Numbered from the stretch's first letter, positions 1 to 11,405 are shown. The stretch: DNA of 64,000 bases from Hafnia alvei (GCF_034424155.1 NZ_CP139992.1:3612012-3676011); one strand, 5' to 3'. A program made the numbers and translations. The notes: generated by a model from the letters alone, not told the origin.

Positions 1-1432
1 CAAGTAAGACATAGTTTAGCCAAGACATCTCTAAATCGATGCCTTTATTAATCATCTGAAAGGCTTCGTCAACTTTGCCCTGACTTAAATAATCAACAGC
101 ATATATCTGCTGAATAATTGCGCTATTTTGCAATAAAGGAATCGCCTCAACGTCAGTAATCTCTTTACGGAGGTTAGCAAGATCTGACGCATTAAACGGC
201 TGATATGAATTCAGCAATATATCTACCAACGCTTTTTCTGCACGCGCATAGATAAAGTCCGGCGACTGTTTTGTAATCTGGGCAAGTAAAGTACTGGCCT
301 GATTCAATGAATCGCTGTCCCCCTGAATCAAAAGCTGGTGTGCCTGATAATAGAGCTGCAATATCTGACTATGCTGTGGTACCAGTGTTTCAATTCTCTG
401 AACCATGCTTGCAGGTTGAACCACTTTTAACGTTTGGAACATGCTATCGATGAAGTCTTTCTGCACCGTCAGCAAATTATCCGTCGTAATAAAGTAGCGT
501 TTCTCCAACATCACTGAGCTATCAGCATTATCGATCAGGCGCACGGACAAGAAACACTGCTGTGCGCGATAGTGCCTCTGATTCACAAACTCAATGAACA
601 TCGACTTGCCAGAACTGCTCGGCCCGCCGTAGTTGTAGTTAGTTTGATCGTGCACTAAAAACGTTGAGTGGGTATTCAGGCCCTGCGCTAGCATTTCGCT
701 TAGGCCAACGACGTACGAAAGCTGATTAGTCCAGTTGGTGCAACTGTTCCCACCCTGAATACGGATATCAATATCACGCGGATTCAGCAACATGGGCGCA
801 GGTGCAACAGGCACTCGCTGATTAAAAACGGCTAAGCCAATCAACGAGATACACAACACCAGAGAGGATAGAAATGCTACCCACACCCAAAAGCGTGAAC
901 GCCCAAGCTTAGACGCACGCTTTTTATCACTCGTATCCTTCGGTGCGACGTCAGGGCTGGCCGTTTGGACATGGCTAAGCGATGATTGCTCAGGATGAAC
1001 ATCAGATGCAGTGACAGTATTCGAGATCGCGCTGCCATCTTCCGGCTCGTGCTCAATCACCACTTTGACCGGTGTTTGAGTCGGCAGAGTAAAATCAGCC
1101 CCGCCCTCTTCGCACCAGATAACCGGTTCCACCAGCTTGTAGCCGCGTTTAGGCACCGTCACGATGTACTCGGGCGCGTCAGGTCGCCCGTCTTTTAAAT
1201 ATTTCCTCAGCTCAGAGATACACTGAGTCACCACATGATTGGTGACAATATTACGTTTCCATACGTTATCAATTAGTTCATCCCTGCTTAGTACCGTATC
1301 GGGATGATGAGCAAAGTAGCTCAACATATCGATGAGGCGAGGCTCTAGCACTAATAAACGACCATCACGGGTGATCTTATTATCAGCGGCTAAAACCAAC
1401 CATTCGCCAACGCGGAAAGTTTGCTCTTGCAT
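1..1432 (-). CDS. cadC: CadC transcriptional activator (3' end outside window)
   Basis: Membrane-bound ToxR-like regulator that in E. coli activates the lysine decarboxylase/antiporter operon cadBA at low pH when lysine is present. I translated the minus strand from the ATG at 1432. The frame stays open to base 1 and gives about 477 residues. Residues 1-105 form an OmpR-type winged-helix DNA-binding domain (RVGEWLV, ELIDNVWKR, TVPKRGYKLVEPV). A hydrophilic linker follows, then a single membrane span near residues 180-202 (FWVWVAFLSSLVLC), then a periplasmic sensor with LLNPRDIDI and STFLVHD blocks. Cys231 and Cys293 match the redox-active cysteine pair of E. coli CadC. The last visible residues are SWLNYVLL, so only the C-terminal end is missing. 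It lies on the same strand as gloA2, about 107 bp downstream of it. In other enterics cadBA follows cadC, so cadBA may lie left of base 1 (inference). Confidence 0.93.
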   Translation of the reverse strand, partial: MQEQTFRVGEWLVLAADNKITRDGRLLVLEPRLIDMLSYFAHHPDTVLSRDELIDNVWKRNIVTNHVVTQCISELRKYLKDGRPDAPEYIVTVPKRGYKLVEPVIWCEEGGADFTLPTQTPVKVVIEHEPEDGSAISNTVTASDVHPEQSSLSHVQTASPDVAPKDTSDKKRASKLGRSRFWVWVAFLSSLVLCISLIGLAVFNQRVPVAPAPMLLNPRDIDIRIQGGNSCTNWTNQLSYVVGLSEMLAQGLNTHSTFLVHDQTNYNYGGPSSSGKSMFIEFVNQRHYRAQQCFLSVRLIDNADSSVMLEKRYFITTDNLLTVQKDFIDSMFQTLKVVQPASMVQRIETLVPQHSQILQLYYQAHQLLIQGDSDSLNQASTLLAQITKQSPDFIYARAEKALVDILLNSYQPFNASDLANLRKEITDVEAIPLLQNSAIIQQIYAVDYLSQGKVDEAFQMINKGIDLEMSWLNYVLL

Positions 1433-1539
1433 GGTGTGCTAAGGCTCAGAGGGAAATGGAAAGAAGCGCGCAATAGTAGCACAGCGGGACTTGTTACACA
1501 GTAAACCGCAGCACCCTATGCACTTTTGGTATTATATTT

Positions 1540-1956
1540 TCAGCAATTGGTGCTATTTTTCAAGTCATCACCCACTTGATAGAGCTCAAGCGGCAGCCCA
1601 TCAGGATCCGAGAAAAATGTAAATCGACGTTCAGTATAGGGGTCAATGCGTACCTCTTCACAACGCACTGCATGATTTTCCAAATGTTTTACCGCACTAT
1701 CAATATCATCAACGCTGAATGCCAAATGACGCAAACCGCAGGCTTCAGGCCGAGACACTCGTGCAGGAGGCTTTGGAAATGAAAACAGCTCAATCGTATA
1801 GTCACCGTTCAGTGCTAAATCCCCTTTCCAAGAATCACGCTCTGCGCGATACACTTCGCTCAGTAACGTAAAACCTAAAACATCACAGTAGAAAGACTTA
1901 CTGCGCTGATAATCTGACGCAATAATTGCGATGTGGTGGATTTTATTGAGTTTCAC
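1540..1956 (-). CDS. gloA2: VOC-family glyoxalase-like metalloprotein
   Basis: Small vicinal-oxygen-chelate (glyoxalase I/bleomycin-resistance fold) protein of 138 residues, the usual size for E. coli YaeR/GloA2. Two beta-alpha-beta-beta-beta modules are visible. The first starts at HHIAIIASDY (about residue 7) with ALNGDYTIELFSFP. The second starts at GLRHLAFSVDDID (about residue 74) and ends FSDPDGLPLELYQ. The His and Glu residues in these motifs are the expected metal ligands. The E. coli homologue is linked to methylglyoxal detoxification, but its physiological substrate is uncertain. In E. coli it lies next to accA with ldcC between them. Here it follows accA directly, separated by the accA terminator. 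Confidence 0.9.
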   Translation of the reverse strand: MKLNKIHHIAIIASDYQRSKSFYCDVLGFTLLSEVYRAERDSWKGDLALNGDYTIELFSFPKPPARVSRPEACGLRHLAFSVDDIDSAVKHLENHAVRCEEVRIDPYTERRFTFFSDPDGLPLELYQVGDDLKNSTNC

Positions 1957-2075
1957 ACAGCCTCCAAATGCAAACGATTCTCGGGGAAATTACCCCTTAA
2001 CAATGCAGAAAGCAATTTTACGCTGACAAAAAGCGCTTCATAAAGTGTAAGCCAAACAAAAGAAACTGAACGAAC

Positions 2076-2110
2076 GATAAAAACAACAAAGCCCGGCATA
2101 ACCGGGCTTT
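2076..2110 (-). terminator. Intrinsic terminator after accA
   Basis: Read on the minus strand, a 9-bp perfect stem (AAAGCCCGG ... CCGGGCTTT) with a TTATG loop is followed by a T-rich tract (TGTTGTTTTTAT). It starts 27 bp beyond the accA stop and closes the long lpx-dnaE-accA operon. Confidence 0.85.
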
Positions 2111-2136
2111 AGAATGAACATTACTCGTGATGGCAA

Positions 2137-3096
2137 TCAGCAGTAACCGTAGTTCATCAGGCGCTGGTAGCGACGATTCAACAGTTCTTCTGTTTCTAAC
2201 ACATCAAGATCGCCTAAATCTGCTAACAGCTGCGCTTTCAGAGATGCCGCAATCGCAGGAACATCGCGATGTGCACCGCCCAAAGGTTCAGGGATAACAG
2301 AGTCAATCAGCTTCAGTTCTTTCAGACGCGGAGCCGTAATACCCATCGCATCGGCGGCTAATGGCGCTTTATCGGCGCTCTTCCACAGAATTGAGGCGCA
2401 ACCTTCCGGAGAAATAACGGAGTAGGTGCTGTACTGCAGCATGTTAACTTTATCGCCAACGCCGATAGCCAACGCACCACCAGAACCACCTTCACCAATC
2501 ACGGTGCAGATAACTGGCACGGTCAAACCTGACATTTCACGCAGGTTACGAGCGATAGCTTCGGACTGACCACGCTCTTCAGCGCCAACGCCAGGATAGG
2601 CTCCTGGGGTGTCGATAAAGGTAATGATTGGCAGTTTAAAGCGCTCGGCCATTTCCATCAGGCGCAGAGCCTTACGGTATCCTTCCGGCGCTGGCATACC
2701 AAAGTTGCGACGGATTTTCTCTTTGGTTTCGCGTCCTTTCTGATGACCAATAATCATCACCGCGCGACCATTCAAACGAGCCATACCACCAACAATCGCC
2801 TTGTCATCAGCATAAGCGCGATCGCCTGCCAACTCATCGAAGTCAGTAAAAATATGCTCGATATAATCCAGCGTATAAGGACGACGCGGATGGCGCGCTA
2901 ATTGCGCAACCTGCCATGCACCCAGATCAGAAAATATCTTACGCGTCAGTTCAACGCTCTTATCACGCAGGCGCTGTACTTCTTCGTCGATATTAATATC
3001 TAATTTTTCGTCTTGACGGCTGACTGAAGTTAGCGAGTCAATTTTCGCTTCAAGTTCTGCAATCGGCTGTTCAAAATCCAGAAAATTCAGACTCAT
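2137..3096 (-). CDS. accA: Acetyl-CoA carboxylase carboxyltransferase subunit alpha
   Basis: Alpha subunit of the carboxyltransferase half of acetyl-CoA carboxylase. With AccD it moves the carboxyl group from biotinylated AccB to acetyl-CoA, making malonyl-CoA for fatty-acid synthesis. It has 319 residues, matching the E. coli length. The N-terminal helical segment ([19 protein letters not shown]) is typical. Later come the crotonase-fold carboxyltransferase blocks [19 protein letters not shown] and [17 protein letters not shown], which supply oxyanion-hole glycines. It lies 12 bp downstream of dnaE and so is presumably cotranscribed with it. It is the last gene before a strong terminator. 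The order dnaE-accA is conserved in enterics. Confidence 0.98.
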   Translation of the reverse strand: MSLNFLDFEQPIAELEAKIDSLTSVSRQDEKLDINIDEEVQRLRDKSVELTRKIFSDLGAWQVAQLARHPRRPYTLDYIEHIFTDFDELAGDRAYADDKAIVGGMARLNGRAVMIIGHQKGRETKEKIRRNFGMPAPEGYRKALRLMEMAERFKLPIITFIDTPGAYPGVGAEERGQSEAIARNLREMSGLTVPVICTVIGEGGSGGALAIGVGDKVNMLQYSTYSVISPEGCASILWKSADKAPLAADAMGITAPRLKELKLIDSVIPEPLGGAHRDVPAIAASLKAQLLADLGDLDVLETEELLNRRYQRLMNYGYC

Positions 3097-3108
3097 AGTA
3101 TTCCTATA

Positions 3109-6100
3109 TTAGTCAAATTCCAGTTCAACCTGTTCATTACCCACCAGAGTACGAAGGTCAACTAGCAGGCGATCTGTCGGCGTTACCCGCCAGGCCGCGC
3201 CAAATCTTAACTTAGCGCGTGCATTATCACGTTGATAGTATAAATGCACTGGAATCGTCCCCGACCGATGTGGTTCCAACGAGTCACGGAGACGGTTTAA
3301 AAGCTGGTCATCAATTTGCCTGTCAGTCAGCGAGATAGCAAGCCCACGCGCATATTTTTCGCGTGCTTCACTGATGTCCATTAGCTCGCGGGCGATCATT
3401 TTAAGCCCACCGCTAAAGTCATCAAAGCTGACCTGTCCGCTGGCTATCAGGATACGGTCTTTTTCCAGCAAATGTTGATATTTATCGAGCGCATCGGTAA
3501 ATAGCATCACTTCGAGACGGCCGGAACGGTCATCCAGTGTACAAACCCCGATGCGGTTACCCCGCTTGGTGGTCATGACTCGCGCTGCTACTACGAGTCC
3601 AACCGCAGTGGTCATTTTGCCCCGATCCGTCGGATGCATATCTTTTAGGCGCATGCCACCGGCGTAGCGCTCTATTTCCTTCAGGTATTGGGTGATGGGG
3701 TGTCCAGTCAGATATAAACCTAACGTTTCACGCTCGCCATCCAATACCACCTGAGCAGGCCACGGAGCAACGCTGCTATAGGATTTCTCAACTTGTTCAG
3801 GTGCTTCGGCCAGCACGCCAAACATATCCACCTGACCAATCGCCTCTGCTTTGGCGTGTTGGTCAGCGGCTTTCAATGCGTCATTCAGCGAGTTCATCAG
3901 TGCGGCACGATGCGGACCTAAACGGTCAAACGCACCAGACATAATGAGCTTCTCCAGCATACGTCGGTTTAGCTTTTTAGTGTCTGTTCTAGCACACAGA
4001 TCAAATAACTCTTTGAAATGGCCGCCTTCATTACGCGCGTCGATGATAGCCTCAATCGGCCCCTCACCCACGCCTTTAATCGCACCGATGCCGTAAACAA
4101 TTTCGCCATCGTCATTCACATGGAAATGATACTGCCCGCTGTTAATATCCGGCGGCAGAACTTTTAGCCCCATGCGCCAGCATTCATCAACCAAGCCAAC
4201 GACTTTTTCGGTGTTATCCATATCGGCGGTCATTACCGCAGCCATAAACTCAGCGGGATAGTGCGCCTTTAGCCACAGCGTTTGATAGGAAACCAGCGCA
4301 TAGGCAGCGGAGTGAGATTTGTTAAACCCGTAACCAGCAAATTTCTCTACCAAGTCGAAGATTTTAACCGCCAGCTCACCGTCAACGCCGCGCGCTTTGG
4401 CCCCGTCTTCAAACCCACCGCGTTGCTTAGCCATTTCAACGGGATTCTTTTTACCCATTGCACGACGAAGCATATCTGCGCCGCCTAGCGTATAACCGGC
4501 GAGCACCTGAGCAATCTGCATAACCTGTTCTTGATACAGGATAATGCCGTAGGTCGGCTCCAGCACCGGTTTCAGTGACTCGTGCTGCCACTGAACGTCA
4601 GGGTAAGATACCTCTTCGCGCCCGTGCTTACGGTCGATAAAGTTGTCAACCATACCTGACTGCAAAGGACCGGGGCGGAAAAGCGCCACCAATGCGATCA
4701 TATCTTCGAAGCAGTCAGGCTTCAGGCGTTTGATCAAATCTTTCATGCCGCGCGATTCAAGCTGGAATACCGCCGTGGTTTCCGAGCGTTGCAGCATATC
4801 GAAACTTTTTTTATCGTCGAGCGGAATAGCCGCAATGTCGATTGGCTCTTCGCCCGCTTTAGCACGGCGGGCGTTAATCATCTCAAGCGCCCAGTCGATG
4901 ATCGTCAGCGTTCGCAGGCCCAAGAAGTCAAACTTAACTAGGCCTGCATACTCTACGTCGCTTTTATCAAACTGTGTGACGGGGTGATTACCTTCAGAGT
5001 CACAGTAAAGCGGCGCAAAGTCAGTAATTTTGGTCGGTGAAATTACCACCCCACCGGCGTGCTTACCGGCGTTACGCGTGACGCCTTCAAGCTTACGCGC
5101 CATGTCGATCAGCGCACGAACCTCTTCATCCGCCTCATAAATTTCTGGCAGCTGCGGTTCAGCTTCAAAGGCTTTCGCCAGCGTCATGCCCGGCTCTGGC
5201 GGCACTAGTTTTGATATACGATCGACAAAACCATACGGATGCCCTAACACGCGGCCAACGTCGCGGATAACCGCTTTCGCCGCCATGGTACCGAAGGTAA
5301 TAATCTGCGATACCGCATCACGGCCGTACATTTCAGCCACGTGATCGATAACCCGATCGCGTTTCTCCATGCAAAAGTCGACGTCAAAGTCAGGCATGGA
5401 AACACGTTCGGGGTTCAGGAATCGTTCAAACAGCAGATCGAACTCCAGCGGATCCAGATCGGTGATTTTCAGCGCATAGGCCACTAACGACCCCGCACCT
5501 GAACCACGCCCCGGCCCTACCGGTACGCCGTTATCTTTCGACCATTGGATAAACTCCATCACGATCAGGAAGTAGCCCGGGAATCCCATCTGGTTGATAA
5601 CTTTAAGTTCAACCTCTAAACGCTCGTCATACTCAGGACGGCGTTTGGCGCGCTCTTCAGGATCGGGGAATAAAAACTCGAGACGTTCTTCCAAACCCTG
5701 CTTGGATTTTGCCACCAAGCAGTCTTCTGTCGACATCTCGCCGGTCGGAAACTGTGGCAGGAAATACTCACCCAACCGGATCGTCACGTTACAACGCTTA
5801 GCAATCTCTACGCTGTTTTCAAGCGCTTCAGGGATGTCAGCAAATAGCTCACACATCTCTTCTTCGCTGCGCATGTACTGCTGAGCGCTGTAGTTTTTAG
5901 GTCGTTTTGGATCGTCTAAGGTAAAACCGTCATGGATCGCAACGCGAATTTCATGCGCATCGAAATCACCGGTTTCTAAAAAACGCACATCATTGGTAGC
6001 TACGACCGGAAGATCGCGCTCTTCAGCCAAAGCCACGGCAAAATGCAGATAGCTTTCTTCATCAGGGCGACCCGTGCGAATAAGTTCCAGATAGTAGCTA

Positions 6101-6591
6101 TCAGGGAAATATTGCTGATAAAAATCAACGCACTCATGTGCTAGCTGCTGGTTGCCGCGCAGGAGCATTTTGCCTACGTCACCTTGGCGTGCGCCAGACA
6201 GCAGTATCAGCCCTTCACGGTATTCAATCAGCCAATCACGGTCGATGACCGGGCCATCGGCACCATAACCACGTTGATACGCGTGAGAAATAAGCAGAGT
6301 TAGGTTTTGATAGCCGGTGTTATTTGCCGCCAGTATGGTCAAATGCGAAAGCTCATCGCCCAGCATTTCGCTTTTAACCAATACATCAGCGCCGATAATC
6401 GGCTTAATTCCGGCCCCATGTGCCGCGCCATAAAACTTCACCAGCCCACACATATTAGTATGGTCAGTAATCGCAAAAGCAGGCATACCTAGCGCAGCCA
6501 CTTTCTTGACCAATGGGCCGACTTTCGCCAGCCCATCGATCATGGAATAGTCACTGTGAACGCGCAAATGTATGAAACGTGGTTCTGCCAT
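3109..6591 (-). CDS. dnaE: DNA polymerase III subunit alpha
   Basis: Catalytic alpha subunit of the replicative DNA polymerase III holoenzyme. At 1160 residues it matches E. coli DnaE exactly. The order is an N-terminal PHP domain ([17 protein letters not shown]), then the C-family polymerase palm with the catalytic aspartates in MPDFDVDF near residue 400 and [16 protein letters not shown] just upstream. The fingers region carries [25 protein letters not shown] (shown in part). A C-terminal OB fold ([20 protein letters not shown]) precedes the tau-binding tail. The start ATG lies 57 bp after the rnhB stop. No internal disruption is seen. Confidence 0.98.
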   Translation of the reverse strand: MAEPRFIHLRVHSDYSMIDGLAKVGPLVKKVAALGMPAFAITDHTNMCGLVKFYGAAHGAGIKPIIGADVLVKSEMLGDELSHLTILAANNTGYQNLTLLISHAYQRGYGADGPVIDRDWLIEYREGLILLSGARQGDVGKMLLRGNQQLAHECVDFYQQYFPDSYYLELIRTGRPDEESYLHFAVALAEERDLPVVATNDVRFLETGDFDAHEIRVAIHDGFTLDDPKRPKNYSAQQYMRSEEEMCELFADIPEALENSVEIAKRCNVTIRLGEYFLPQFPTGEMSTEDCLVAKSKQGLEERLEFLFPDPEERAKRRPEYDERLEVELKVINQMGFPGYFLIVMEFIQWSKDNGVPVGPGRGSGAGSLVAYALKITDLDPLEFDLLFERFLNPERVSMPDFDVDFCMEKRDRVIDHVAEMYGRDAVSQIITFGTMAAKAVIRDVGRVLGHPYGFVDRISKLVPPEPGMTLAKAFEAEPQLPEIYEADEEVRALIDMARKLEGVTRNAGKHAGGVVISPTKITDFAPLYCDSEGNHPVTQFDKSDVEYAGLVKFDFLGLRTLTIIDWALEMINARRAKAGEEPIDIAAIPLDDKKSFDMLQRSETTAVFQLESRGMKDLIKRLKPDCFEDMIALVALFRPGPLQSGMVDNFIDRKHGREEVSYPDVQWQHESLKPVLEPTYGIILYQEQVMQIAQVLAGYTLGGADMLRRAMGKKNPVEMAKQRGGFEDGAKARGVDGELAVKIFDLVEKFAGYGFNKSHSAAYALVSYQTLWLKAHYPAEFMAAVMTADMDNTEKVVGLVDECWRMGLKVLPPDINSGQYHFHVNDDGEIVYGIGAIKGVGEGPIEAIIDARNEGGHFKELFDLCARTDTKKLNRRMLEKLIMSGAFDRLGPHRAALMNSLNDALKAADQHAKAEAIGQVDMFGVLAEAPEQVEKSYSSVAPWPAQVVLDGERETLGLYLTGHPITQYLKEIERYAGGMRLKDMHPTDRGKMTTAVGLVVAARVMTTKRGNRIGVCTLDDRSGRLEVMLFTDALDKYQHLLEKDRILIASGQVSFDDFSGGLKMIARELMDISEAREKYARGLAISLTDRQIDDQLLNRLRDSLEPHRSGTIPVHLYYQRDNARAKLRFGAAWRVTPTDRLLVDLRTLVGNEQVELEFD

Positions 6592-6647
6592 ATATCAATT
6601 ACTCGCCTAAAAACCGGTTACTAAAGTAGTACATAGATGGGGATTAA

Positions 6648-7259
6648 TTATATTAACCCAAGAACACGTTTAACCGGCCCAAAGCTGCGGCGGTGGTGTT
6701 CTGTTGCTCCCAACTGCGCTAAGCGTTCAAGATGGAAAGCCGTTGGGTAGCCTTTATGCTGTGCAAAACCGTAGTCTGGGAATTGGGCATCCAGAACTTC
6801 CATTTCACGGTCGCGAGTGACTTTAGCCAAAATCGAGGCCGCGCTGATTTCAGCCACGCGGCTATCACCTTTCACCACCGCCTGCGAGGCCATTGGTAAT
6901 TTTGGGCAACGATTACCATCGATCAGCACAAAGTCAGGTTCGATTGCCAATCCAGCCACCGCTCTTTGCATCGCAAGCATAGTGGCGTGCAGGATGTTCA
7001 GCTCATCAATTTCGTGCGGCTCTGCGCGGCCTAAGCTCCAGCTCAACGCTTTCTCAATGATTTCTTCATACAACGCGTTACGGCGCTTTTCGCTTAATTT
7101 CTTCGAGTCGGCCAAGCCCACAATCGGACGTGCAGGATCGAGGATCACTGCCGCAGTGACAACCGCACCAACCAAAGGCCCGCGTCCTACTTCATCTACC
7201 CCTGCAATTCGCTGCGCGATGGGATAGACAAAAATGTCACTCACTGAATTGGTGCTCAT
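6648..7259 (-). CDS. rnhB: Ribonuclease HII
   Basis: Cleaves the RNA strand of RNA-DNA hybrids and starts removal of single ribonucleotides misincorporated into DNA. It has 203 residues. The catalytic motif [10 protein letters not shown] (Asp and Glu near residue 22) is intact, followed by [12 protein letters not shown] and [12 protein letters not shown] with the third acidic residue. The C-terminus [15 protein letters not shown] is characteristic. The N-terminus is a few residues longer than the E. coli protein, which starts MIEFVYP. A later start would need to lie inside [10 protein letters not shown], where no other ATG exists. It lies between lpxB and dnaE, as in E. coli. Confidence 0.97.
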   Translation of the reverse strand: MSTNSVSDIFVYPIAQRIAGVDEVGRGPLVGAVVTAAVILDPARPIVGLADSKKLSEKRRNALYEEIIEKALSWSLGRAEPHEIDELNILHATMLAMQRAVAGLAIEPDFVLIDGNRCPKLPMASQAVVKGDSRVAEISAASILAKVTRDREMEVLDAQFPDYGFAQHKGYPTAFHLERLAQLGATEHHRRSFGPVKRVLGLI

Positions 7260-7282
7260 TGAAATACGGCCTATTGATTAAC

Positions 7283-8473
7283 TTATTGATTAACTAAAGA
7301 CAGTACCGCATCGGCCGCTTGTTCATCGGCGCCGCAGCGGATACTTTGGTGCAATTCGAGGAAGGTCTTTTGCAAGACTTTAGTGGCTTCGCCACCTTCT
7401 AACAGCGGCAGTAAAGCAGCGGCTAATTTTTCAGGCTGGCAATCGTGCTGTAGCAGTTCTTGCACCAACTCACGGCGCGCCAACAGATTCGGCAATGAAA
7501 CATAATCTGTTTTCACCAGACGCTCAGCCAACCAGAAGGTGAACGGTTTCATGCGATAGCCAACCACCATTGGACATTTCGCCAGCATACATTCCAGCGC
7601 TGCCGTACCAGAAGCTAACAGCGCTGCATCGCTGGCGTACATCGCATTACGCGCTTGTCCATCGAGAAGATGAGCGGTTAATTCTGGTGCTACTTCAGCT
7701 TTAATGCGTTCAAACTGTTCGCGGCGTTTGGCGTTAACCAGCGGTACGACGATTTCTAATGCCGGATACTTCTCCCGCAAGATCATCGCAGTTTTTAAGA
7801 AGTCAGCACTCAACATCTCAACTTCGGCGCTACGGCTGCCCGGCAGTAAAGCTAAGCACAAAGCATCGGGAGCAATACCCAGTGCTTGACGCGCAGCCTG
7901 TTTATCCGGGTTGAGCGGCATGGCATCAGCCATCGTATGGCCAATGAAACGGCACGGAACATTGAATTTGTCATAAAACGCTTTTTCAAAAGGCAGAAAG
8001 GCTAAAACCAAATCGGTTGCCTTGCCAATTTTGAAAACACGCTTCTGTCGCCACGCCCATACTGACGGGCTGACATAATGAATGGTTCGAATACCTTTCT
8101 GCTTTAAGCGGCCCTCCAGCGTGATATTAAAATCGGGCGCATCGATACCGACGAAAACATCGGGCTTAAGCTCGGTAAAGCGTTGGGTCAGTTCACGGCG
8201 AATTTTAAGCAAACGAGGCAGGCGTTCGAGAACTTCAACAATCCCCATCACCGCCAACTCTTCCATTTCAAACCAGGCTTCACAGCCTTCGGCCTGCATC
8301 AGAGGACCGGCTACGCCAACAAAACGCGCATTGGGATGACGCGCTTTCAAAGCACGGATTAAACCCGCACCGAGAATATCGCCGGAGGTTTCCCCGGCGA
8401 CCAGACCAATCGTCAGCGGACGCGAAGCGCGATCCACCGACAACGAGTCAGAGGCTATCTGAGATAACGTCAT
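7283..8473 (-). CDS. lpxB: Lipid-A-disaccharide synthase
   Basis: Glycosyltransferase family 19 enzyme. It condenses UDP-2,3-diacylglucosamine with lipid X to form the beta-1,6 disaccharide of lipid A at the inner face of the cytoplasmic membrane. It has 396 residues, slightly longer than the 382 of E. coli because of an N-terminal extension ([18 protein letters not shown]) before [14 protein letters not shown]. Conserved motifs are [31 protein letters not shown] and ASGTAALE. Its start lies 3 bp after the lpxA stop, so translation is probably coupled. Confidence 0.97.
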   Translation of the reverse strand: MTLSQIASDSLSVDRASRPLTIGLVAGETSGDILGAGLIRALKARHPNARFVGVAGPLMQAEGCEAWFEMEELAVMGIVEVLERLPRLLKIRRELTQRFTELKPDVFVGIDAPDFNITLEGRLKQKGIRTIHYVSPSVWAWRQKRVFKIGKATDLVLAFLPFEKAFYDKFNVPCRFIGHTMADAMPLNPDKQAARQALGIAPDALCLALLPGSRSAEVEMLSADFLKTAMILREKYPALEIVVPLVNAKRREQFERIKAEVAPELTAHLLDGQARNAMYASDAALLASGTAALECMLAKCPMVVGYRMKPFTFWLAERLVKTDYVSLPNLLARRELVQELLQHDCQPEKLAAALLPLLEGGEATKVLQKTFLELHQSIRCGADEQAADAVLSLVNQ

Positions 8474-8476
8474 GGC

Positions 8477-9265
8477 TTAGCGGATAATGCCGCGAGTCGA
8501 ACGCTCAAAGAAATCAACGAACAGCTGAACAGCGGGATGCTGTTTAGCTAACTCGGCAATTTCTGGCTTGGCTTCTTCTAGCGTTTTTCCGCTACGATAA
8601 AGGATCTTGTATGCATTACGAATCGCATGCAGAGACTCTTTTTCGAAACCACGGCGCTTCAGGCCTTCAATATTCAGGCCGAACGGAGTTGCATGGTTAC
8701 CCTGTGCAATCACATACGGAGGCACGTCTTGCGCGACGCCAGAACAGCCGCCGACCATCACATGCGCACCAATCACACAGAACTGGTGAACCGCAGTCAT
8801 TCCACCGATGATCGCAAAATCATCAACCGTAACATGACCACCTAACGTTGCGTTGTTAGCGAAAATACAACGATTACCGATGACACAATCGTGCGCGATA
8901 TGCGCATTAATCATCAGTAGGTTATCGCTACCTACTTTCGTTAAGTTACCGCCCTGTGCAGTACCACGATGAATGGTGACACTCTCGCGAATACGGTTGC
9001 GATCGCCGATTTCTACGCGGGTAGGTTCGCCAGCATATTTCAGATCCTGATTCACTTCACCAATAGAAGAGAACTGATAGATCTCGTTATCACGGCCAAT
9101 TTTAGTAATACCATTGACGACGACATGGGACTTCAGCACGGTACCTTCGCCGATTTCCACTTGGGAGCCGACGTAGCAAAAAGGACCGATATGCACACCG
9201 GCACCAATGACTGCGCCGTCTTCGACTATGGCACTTGGATGGATAAAGGCGGTTGGGTCAATCAC
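8477..9265 (-). CDS. lpxA: UDP-GlcNAc O-acyltransferase
   Basis: First enzyme of lipid A synthesis; transfers 3-hydroxymyristate from acyl carrier protein to UDP-N-acetylglucosamine. It has 262 residues, the same as E. coli. A left-handed beta helix of hexapeptide repeats spans the first two thirds ([22 protein letters not shown] onward, in part). The catalytic histidine sits in [12 protein letters not shown] (near residue 125). A short helical C-terminal domain follows ([16 protein letters not shown]). It is 3 bp from both fabZ and lpxB, so the lpxD-fabZ-lpxA-lpxB operon order of E. coli is kept. Confidence 0.98.
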   Translation of the reverse strand: MIDPTAFIHPSAIVEDGAVIGAGVHIGPFCYVGSQVEIGEGTVLKSHVVVNGITKIGRDNEIYQFSSIGEVNQDLKYAGEPTRVEIGDRNRIRESVTIHRGTAQGGNLTKVGSDNLLMINAHIAHDCVIGNRCIFANNATLGGHVTVDDFAIIGGMTAVHQFCVIGAHVMVGGCSGVAQDVPPYVIAQGNHATPFGLNIEGLKRRGFEKESLHAIRNAYKILYRSGKTLEEAKPEIAELAKQHPAVQLFVDFFERSTRGIIR

Positions 9266-9268
9266 GTA

Positions 9269-9724
9269 TTAGGCCTCCCGGCTACGGGCACACATCATTG
9301 AAGCTTCGCAAACAATCTTACCGTCTACTTTGGCAACACCGTTAAAGCGAGCTACGCCGCGGCGCTCTTTAAGGAATTCAACTTCCAGAATCATCTGGTC
9401 GCCTGGCTGAACGGGACGCTTAAAGCGAGCATCGTCAATACCAGCAAAATAGTACAACTCGCCTGGCTCCAGTTTGCCCGCGCTTTTAAATGCCAGAATA
9501 CCGGTAGCCTGAGCCATCGCTTCTAGAATTAACACGCCTGGGAAAATCGGTTTGCCAGGGAAGTGGCCCTGGAAAAACGGCTCGTTAAAAGTAACGTTTT
9601 TCACTGCACGCAGGAATTTGCCTTCTTCAAAATCAAGAACGCGATCCACTAAAAGGAACGGAAAACGGTGCGGCAGTAACTCTAAAATCTCGGAAATATT
9701 GAGAGTATGAGTGTCAGTAGTCAA
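9269..9724 (-). CDS. fabZ: 3-hydroxyacyl-[ACP] dehydratase FabZ
   Basis: Hot-dog-fold dehydratase that converts 3-hydroxyacyl-ACP to trans-2-enoyl-ACP. It competes with LpxA for 3-hydroxymyristoyl-ACP and so helps set the phospholipid to lipopolysaccharide ratio. It has 151 residues. The active-site segment [19 protein letters not shown] carries the catalytic His near residue 54 and Glu near residue 68. The stop is 3 bp before lpxA. Upstream, a 157-bp gap separates it from lpxD, wider than I recall for E. coli, and could hold an internal promoter. I see no clear one. Confidence 0.98.
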   Translation of the reverse strand: MTTDTHTLNISEILELLPHRFPFLLVDRVLDFEEGKFLRAVKNVTFNEPFFQGHFPGKPIFPGVLILEAMAQATGILAFKSAGKLEPGELYYFAGIDDARFKRPVQPGDQMILEVEFLKERRGVARFNGVAKVDGKIVCEASMMCARSREA

Positions 9725-9881
9725 AATACTCTTCCTGTAGGAAAACTAATTGTCATCAACAACACGGCCCGCCTCATGTCCATATAAAGACAATGATGCA
9801 GGCCGCAAATCGTTTTATACCCAGTAAAACAGGGTAAATGCCAGGAATATGTATTCACTGACAAAGGTATGGCTTTAGTCG

Positions 9882-10904
9882 TTAGTCATTAGTGACTTTC
9901 TTTTCAACGGCTTTTAGACGCTTATTGATTTCATCAATATTCATCACCAGAGCTGCCGTTTTACGCCATGCCTTGTTGGGTTGCAGCGGAATACCAGAGG
10001 AATAAATACCCGGTTCAGTGATAGGACGCATCACCATACCCATTCCCGTTACCACGGCTTTGTCGCAAATTTCCATGTGACCATTAATCACACTTGCACC
10101 GCCAATCTGGCAGTAACGACCAATCTTCAGACTGCCCGCCATGATAACACCGCCAGCAACTGCTGTATTGTCGCCAATCATAACGTTATGTGCAATCTGG
10201 CATTGATTGTCGATAATTACGCCGTTGCCAATAATGGTATCATCCAAAGCGCCACGGTCGATGGTGGTACATGCGCCAATTTCAACGCGATCGCCGATGC
10301 GTACCGTGCCGAGCTGTGGAATTTTAATCCAATTGCCGCGATCGTTAGCATAACCAAAACCATCAGCGCCGATAACGGTTCCTGACTGAATCAGACATTT
10401 CTCACCGATTTCGATCTGATGATAAACGCTAACGTTGGCCCACAAGCGTGTGCCTGAACCAATTTTGGTGAACTTACCTACGAAGCAACCGGCACCAATG
10501 ATGACGTTGTCGCCTAGCACAACGCCCTCTTCAATGACCGCATTGGCACCAACAGAAACATTGTTACCAAGCTGAGCCGTTGCATCAATCACCGCACTCG
10601 GCGCAATATCTTTTGCCGGAGCCGGTGTTGTATCCATAATCTGCGCCATCAGTGCATAGGTTAAGTAAGGGTTTCTTACTACCAACGCCGCCGACGTACA
10701 GAAAGGCAGATCCGCTTCAGTCAACACCACAGCGCTTGCATTACAAGCAGCTAATTGTTCACGGTAGCGACTGTTAGATAAAAAAGTGATTTGCTGCGAT
10801 TTTGCCGAATGCATTGAAGCAACGCCGGTGATGACGATATCGCCATCACCGTGGAGCTCTGCATTCAACTGCTGAGCGAGATCAGCGAGTCGAATTGAAG
10901 CCAT
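9882..10904 (-). CDS. lpxD: UDP-3-O-(3-hydroxymyristoyl)glucosamine N-acyltransferase
   Basis: Third step of lipid A synthesis; adds the N-linked 3-hydroxymyristoyl chain. It has 340 residues, about the E. coli length. An N-terminal uridine-binding domain ([19 protein letters not shown]) precedes a long left-handed beta helix of hexapeptide repeats. The catalytic His lies in [15 protein letters not shown] near residue 239. The C-terminal helix ([15 protein letters not shown]) is the ACP-recognition part. The start is 3 bp after the skp stop, which suggests cotranslation. Confidence 0.97.
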   Translation of the reverse strand: MASIRLADLAQQLNAELHGDGDIVITGVASMHSAKSQQITFLSNSRYREQLAACNASAVVLTEADLPFCTSAALVVRNPYLTYALMAQIMDTTPAPAKDIAPSAVIDATAQLGNNVSVGANAVIEEGVVLGDNVIIGAGCFVGKFTKIGSGTRLWANVSVYHQIEIGEKCLIQSGTVIGADGFGYANDRGNWIKIPQLGTVRIGDRVEIGACTTIDRGALDDTIIGNGVIIDNQCQIAHNVMIGDNTAVAGGVIMAGSLKIGRYCQIGGASVINGHMEICDKAVVTGMGMVMRPITEPGIYSSGIPLQPNKAWRKTAALVMNIDEINKRLKAVEKKVTND

Positions 10905-10907
10905 GCC

Positions 10908-11405
10908 TTATTTAACCTGTTTCAACACTTGTGCAGTGATGTCGTTGGAAGAATCAGCATAAGCAACAGCATTTGCATCAATAACCAGATCGTAGCCTTT
11001 GTCTTTAGCAACGGCACGAACGGCATCCTGAATGCGGCTCAACAGCTTATTACGTTCTTCGCCCTGACGACGACGGTTATCCTGCTCAAAAGCCTGAGCT
11101 TTCTGAGAGAAAGCGTCACGCTGTGCCATGATGTCTTTTTCCATCTTGGTACGATCGCTGGCTTTCATGGTAGAACCATCACGTTGCAGTTTTTGCATTT
11201 TTGACTGCAGATCGCGTTCCTGACCCTGCAACTCAGTTGCGCGGCTCTTGAACTCGTTCTCCAGTTGTTTCGCAACGGTTGCACGCTGTGGCAACTGCTG
11301 GAAGATGCTGGATACGTTTACAATTGCAATCTTATCAGCAGCTTGTACGTTAGCAGAAACTGCTAATGCCATGCCCAGACCTGCCGCATATAACCACTTT
11401 TTCAA
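10908..11405 (-). CDS. skp: Periplasmic chaperone Skp (OmpH)
   Basis: Trimeric jellyfish-shaped periplasmic holdase that carries unfolded outer-membrane proteins to BamA. I chose the TTG at 11405 over the ATG at 11444. The TTG follows an AAGGAG Shine-Dalgarno sequence with 6 bp spacing. It also gives the expected signal peptide, [22 protein letters not shown] (in part), cleaved before ADKIAIVN. The mature protein is mostly coiled coil (residues about 40-130, rich in K, E, Q and R) and ends [11 protein letters not shown] like E. coli Skp. The product is 165 residues. It follows bamA, the client-receiving machine, in the conserved order. Confidence 0.95.
   Translation of the reverse strand: MKKWLYAAGLGMALAVSANVQAADKIAIVNVSSIFQQLPQRATVAKQLENEFKSRATELQGQERDLQSKMQKLQRDGSTMKASDRTKMEKDIMAQRDAFSQKAQAFEQDNRRRQGEERNKLLSRIQDAVRAVAKDKGYDLVIDANAVAYADSSNDITAQVLKQVK

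Noticed and set aside
1433-2136. Possible ldcC remnant between accA and cadC
   Set aside because: The space is filled by intact gloA2 and short gaps; no lysine decarboxylase fragment is seen in any frame.
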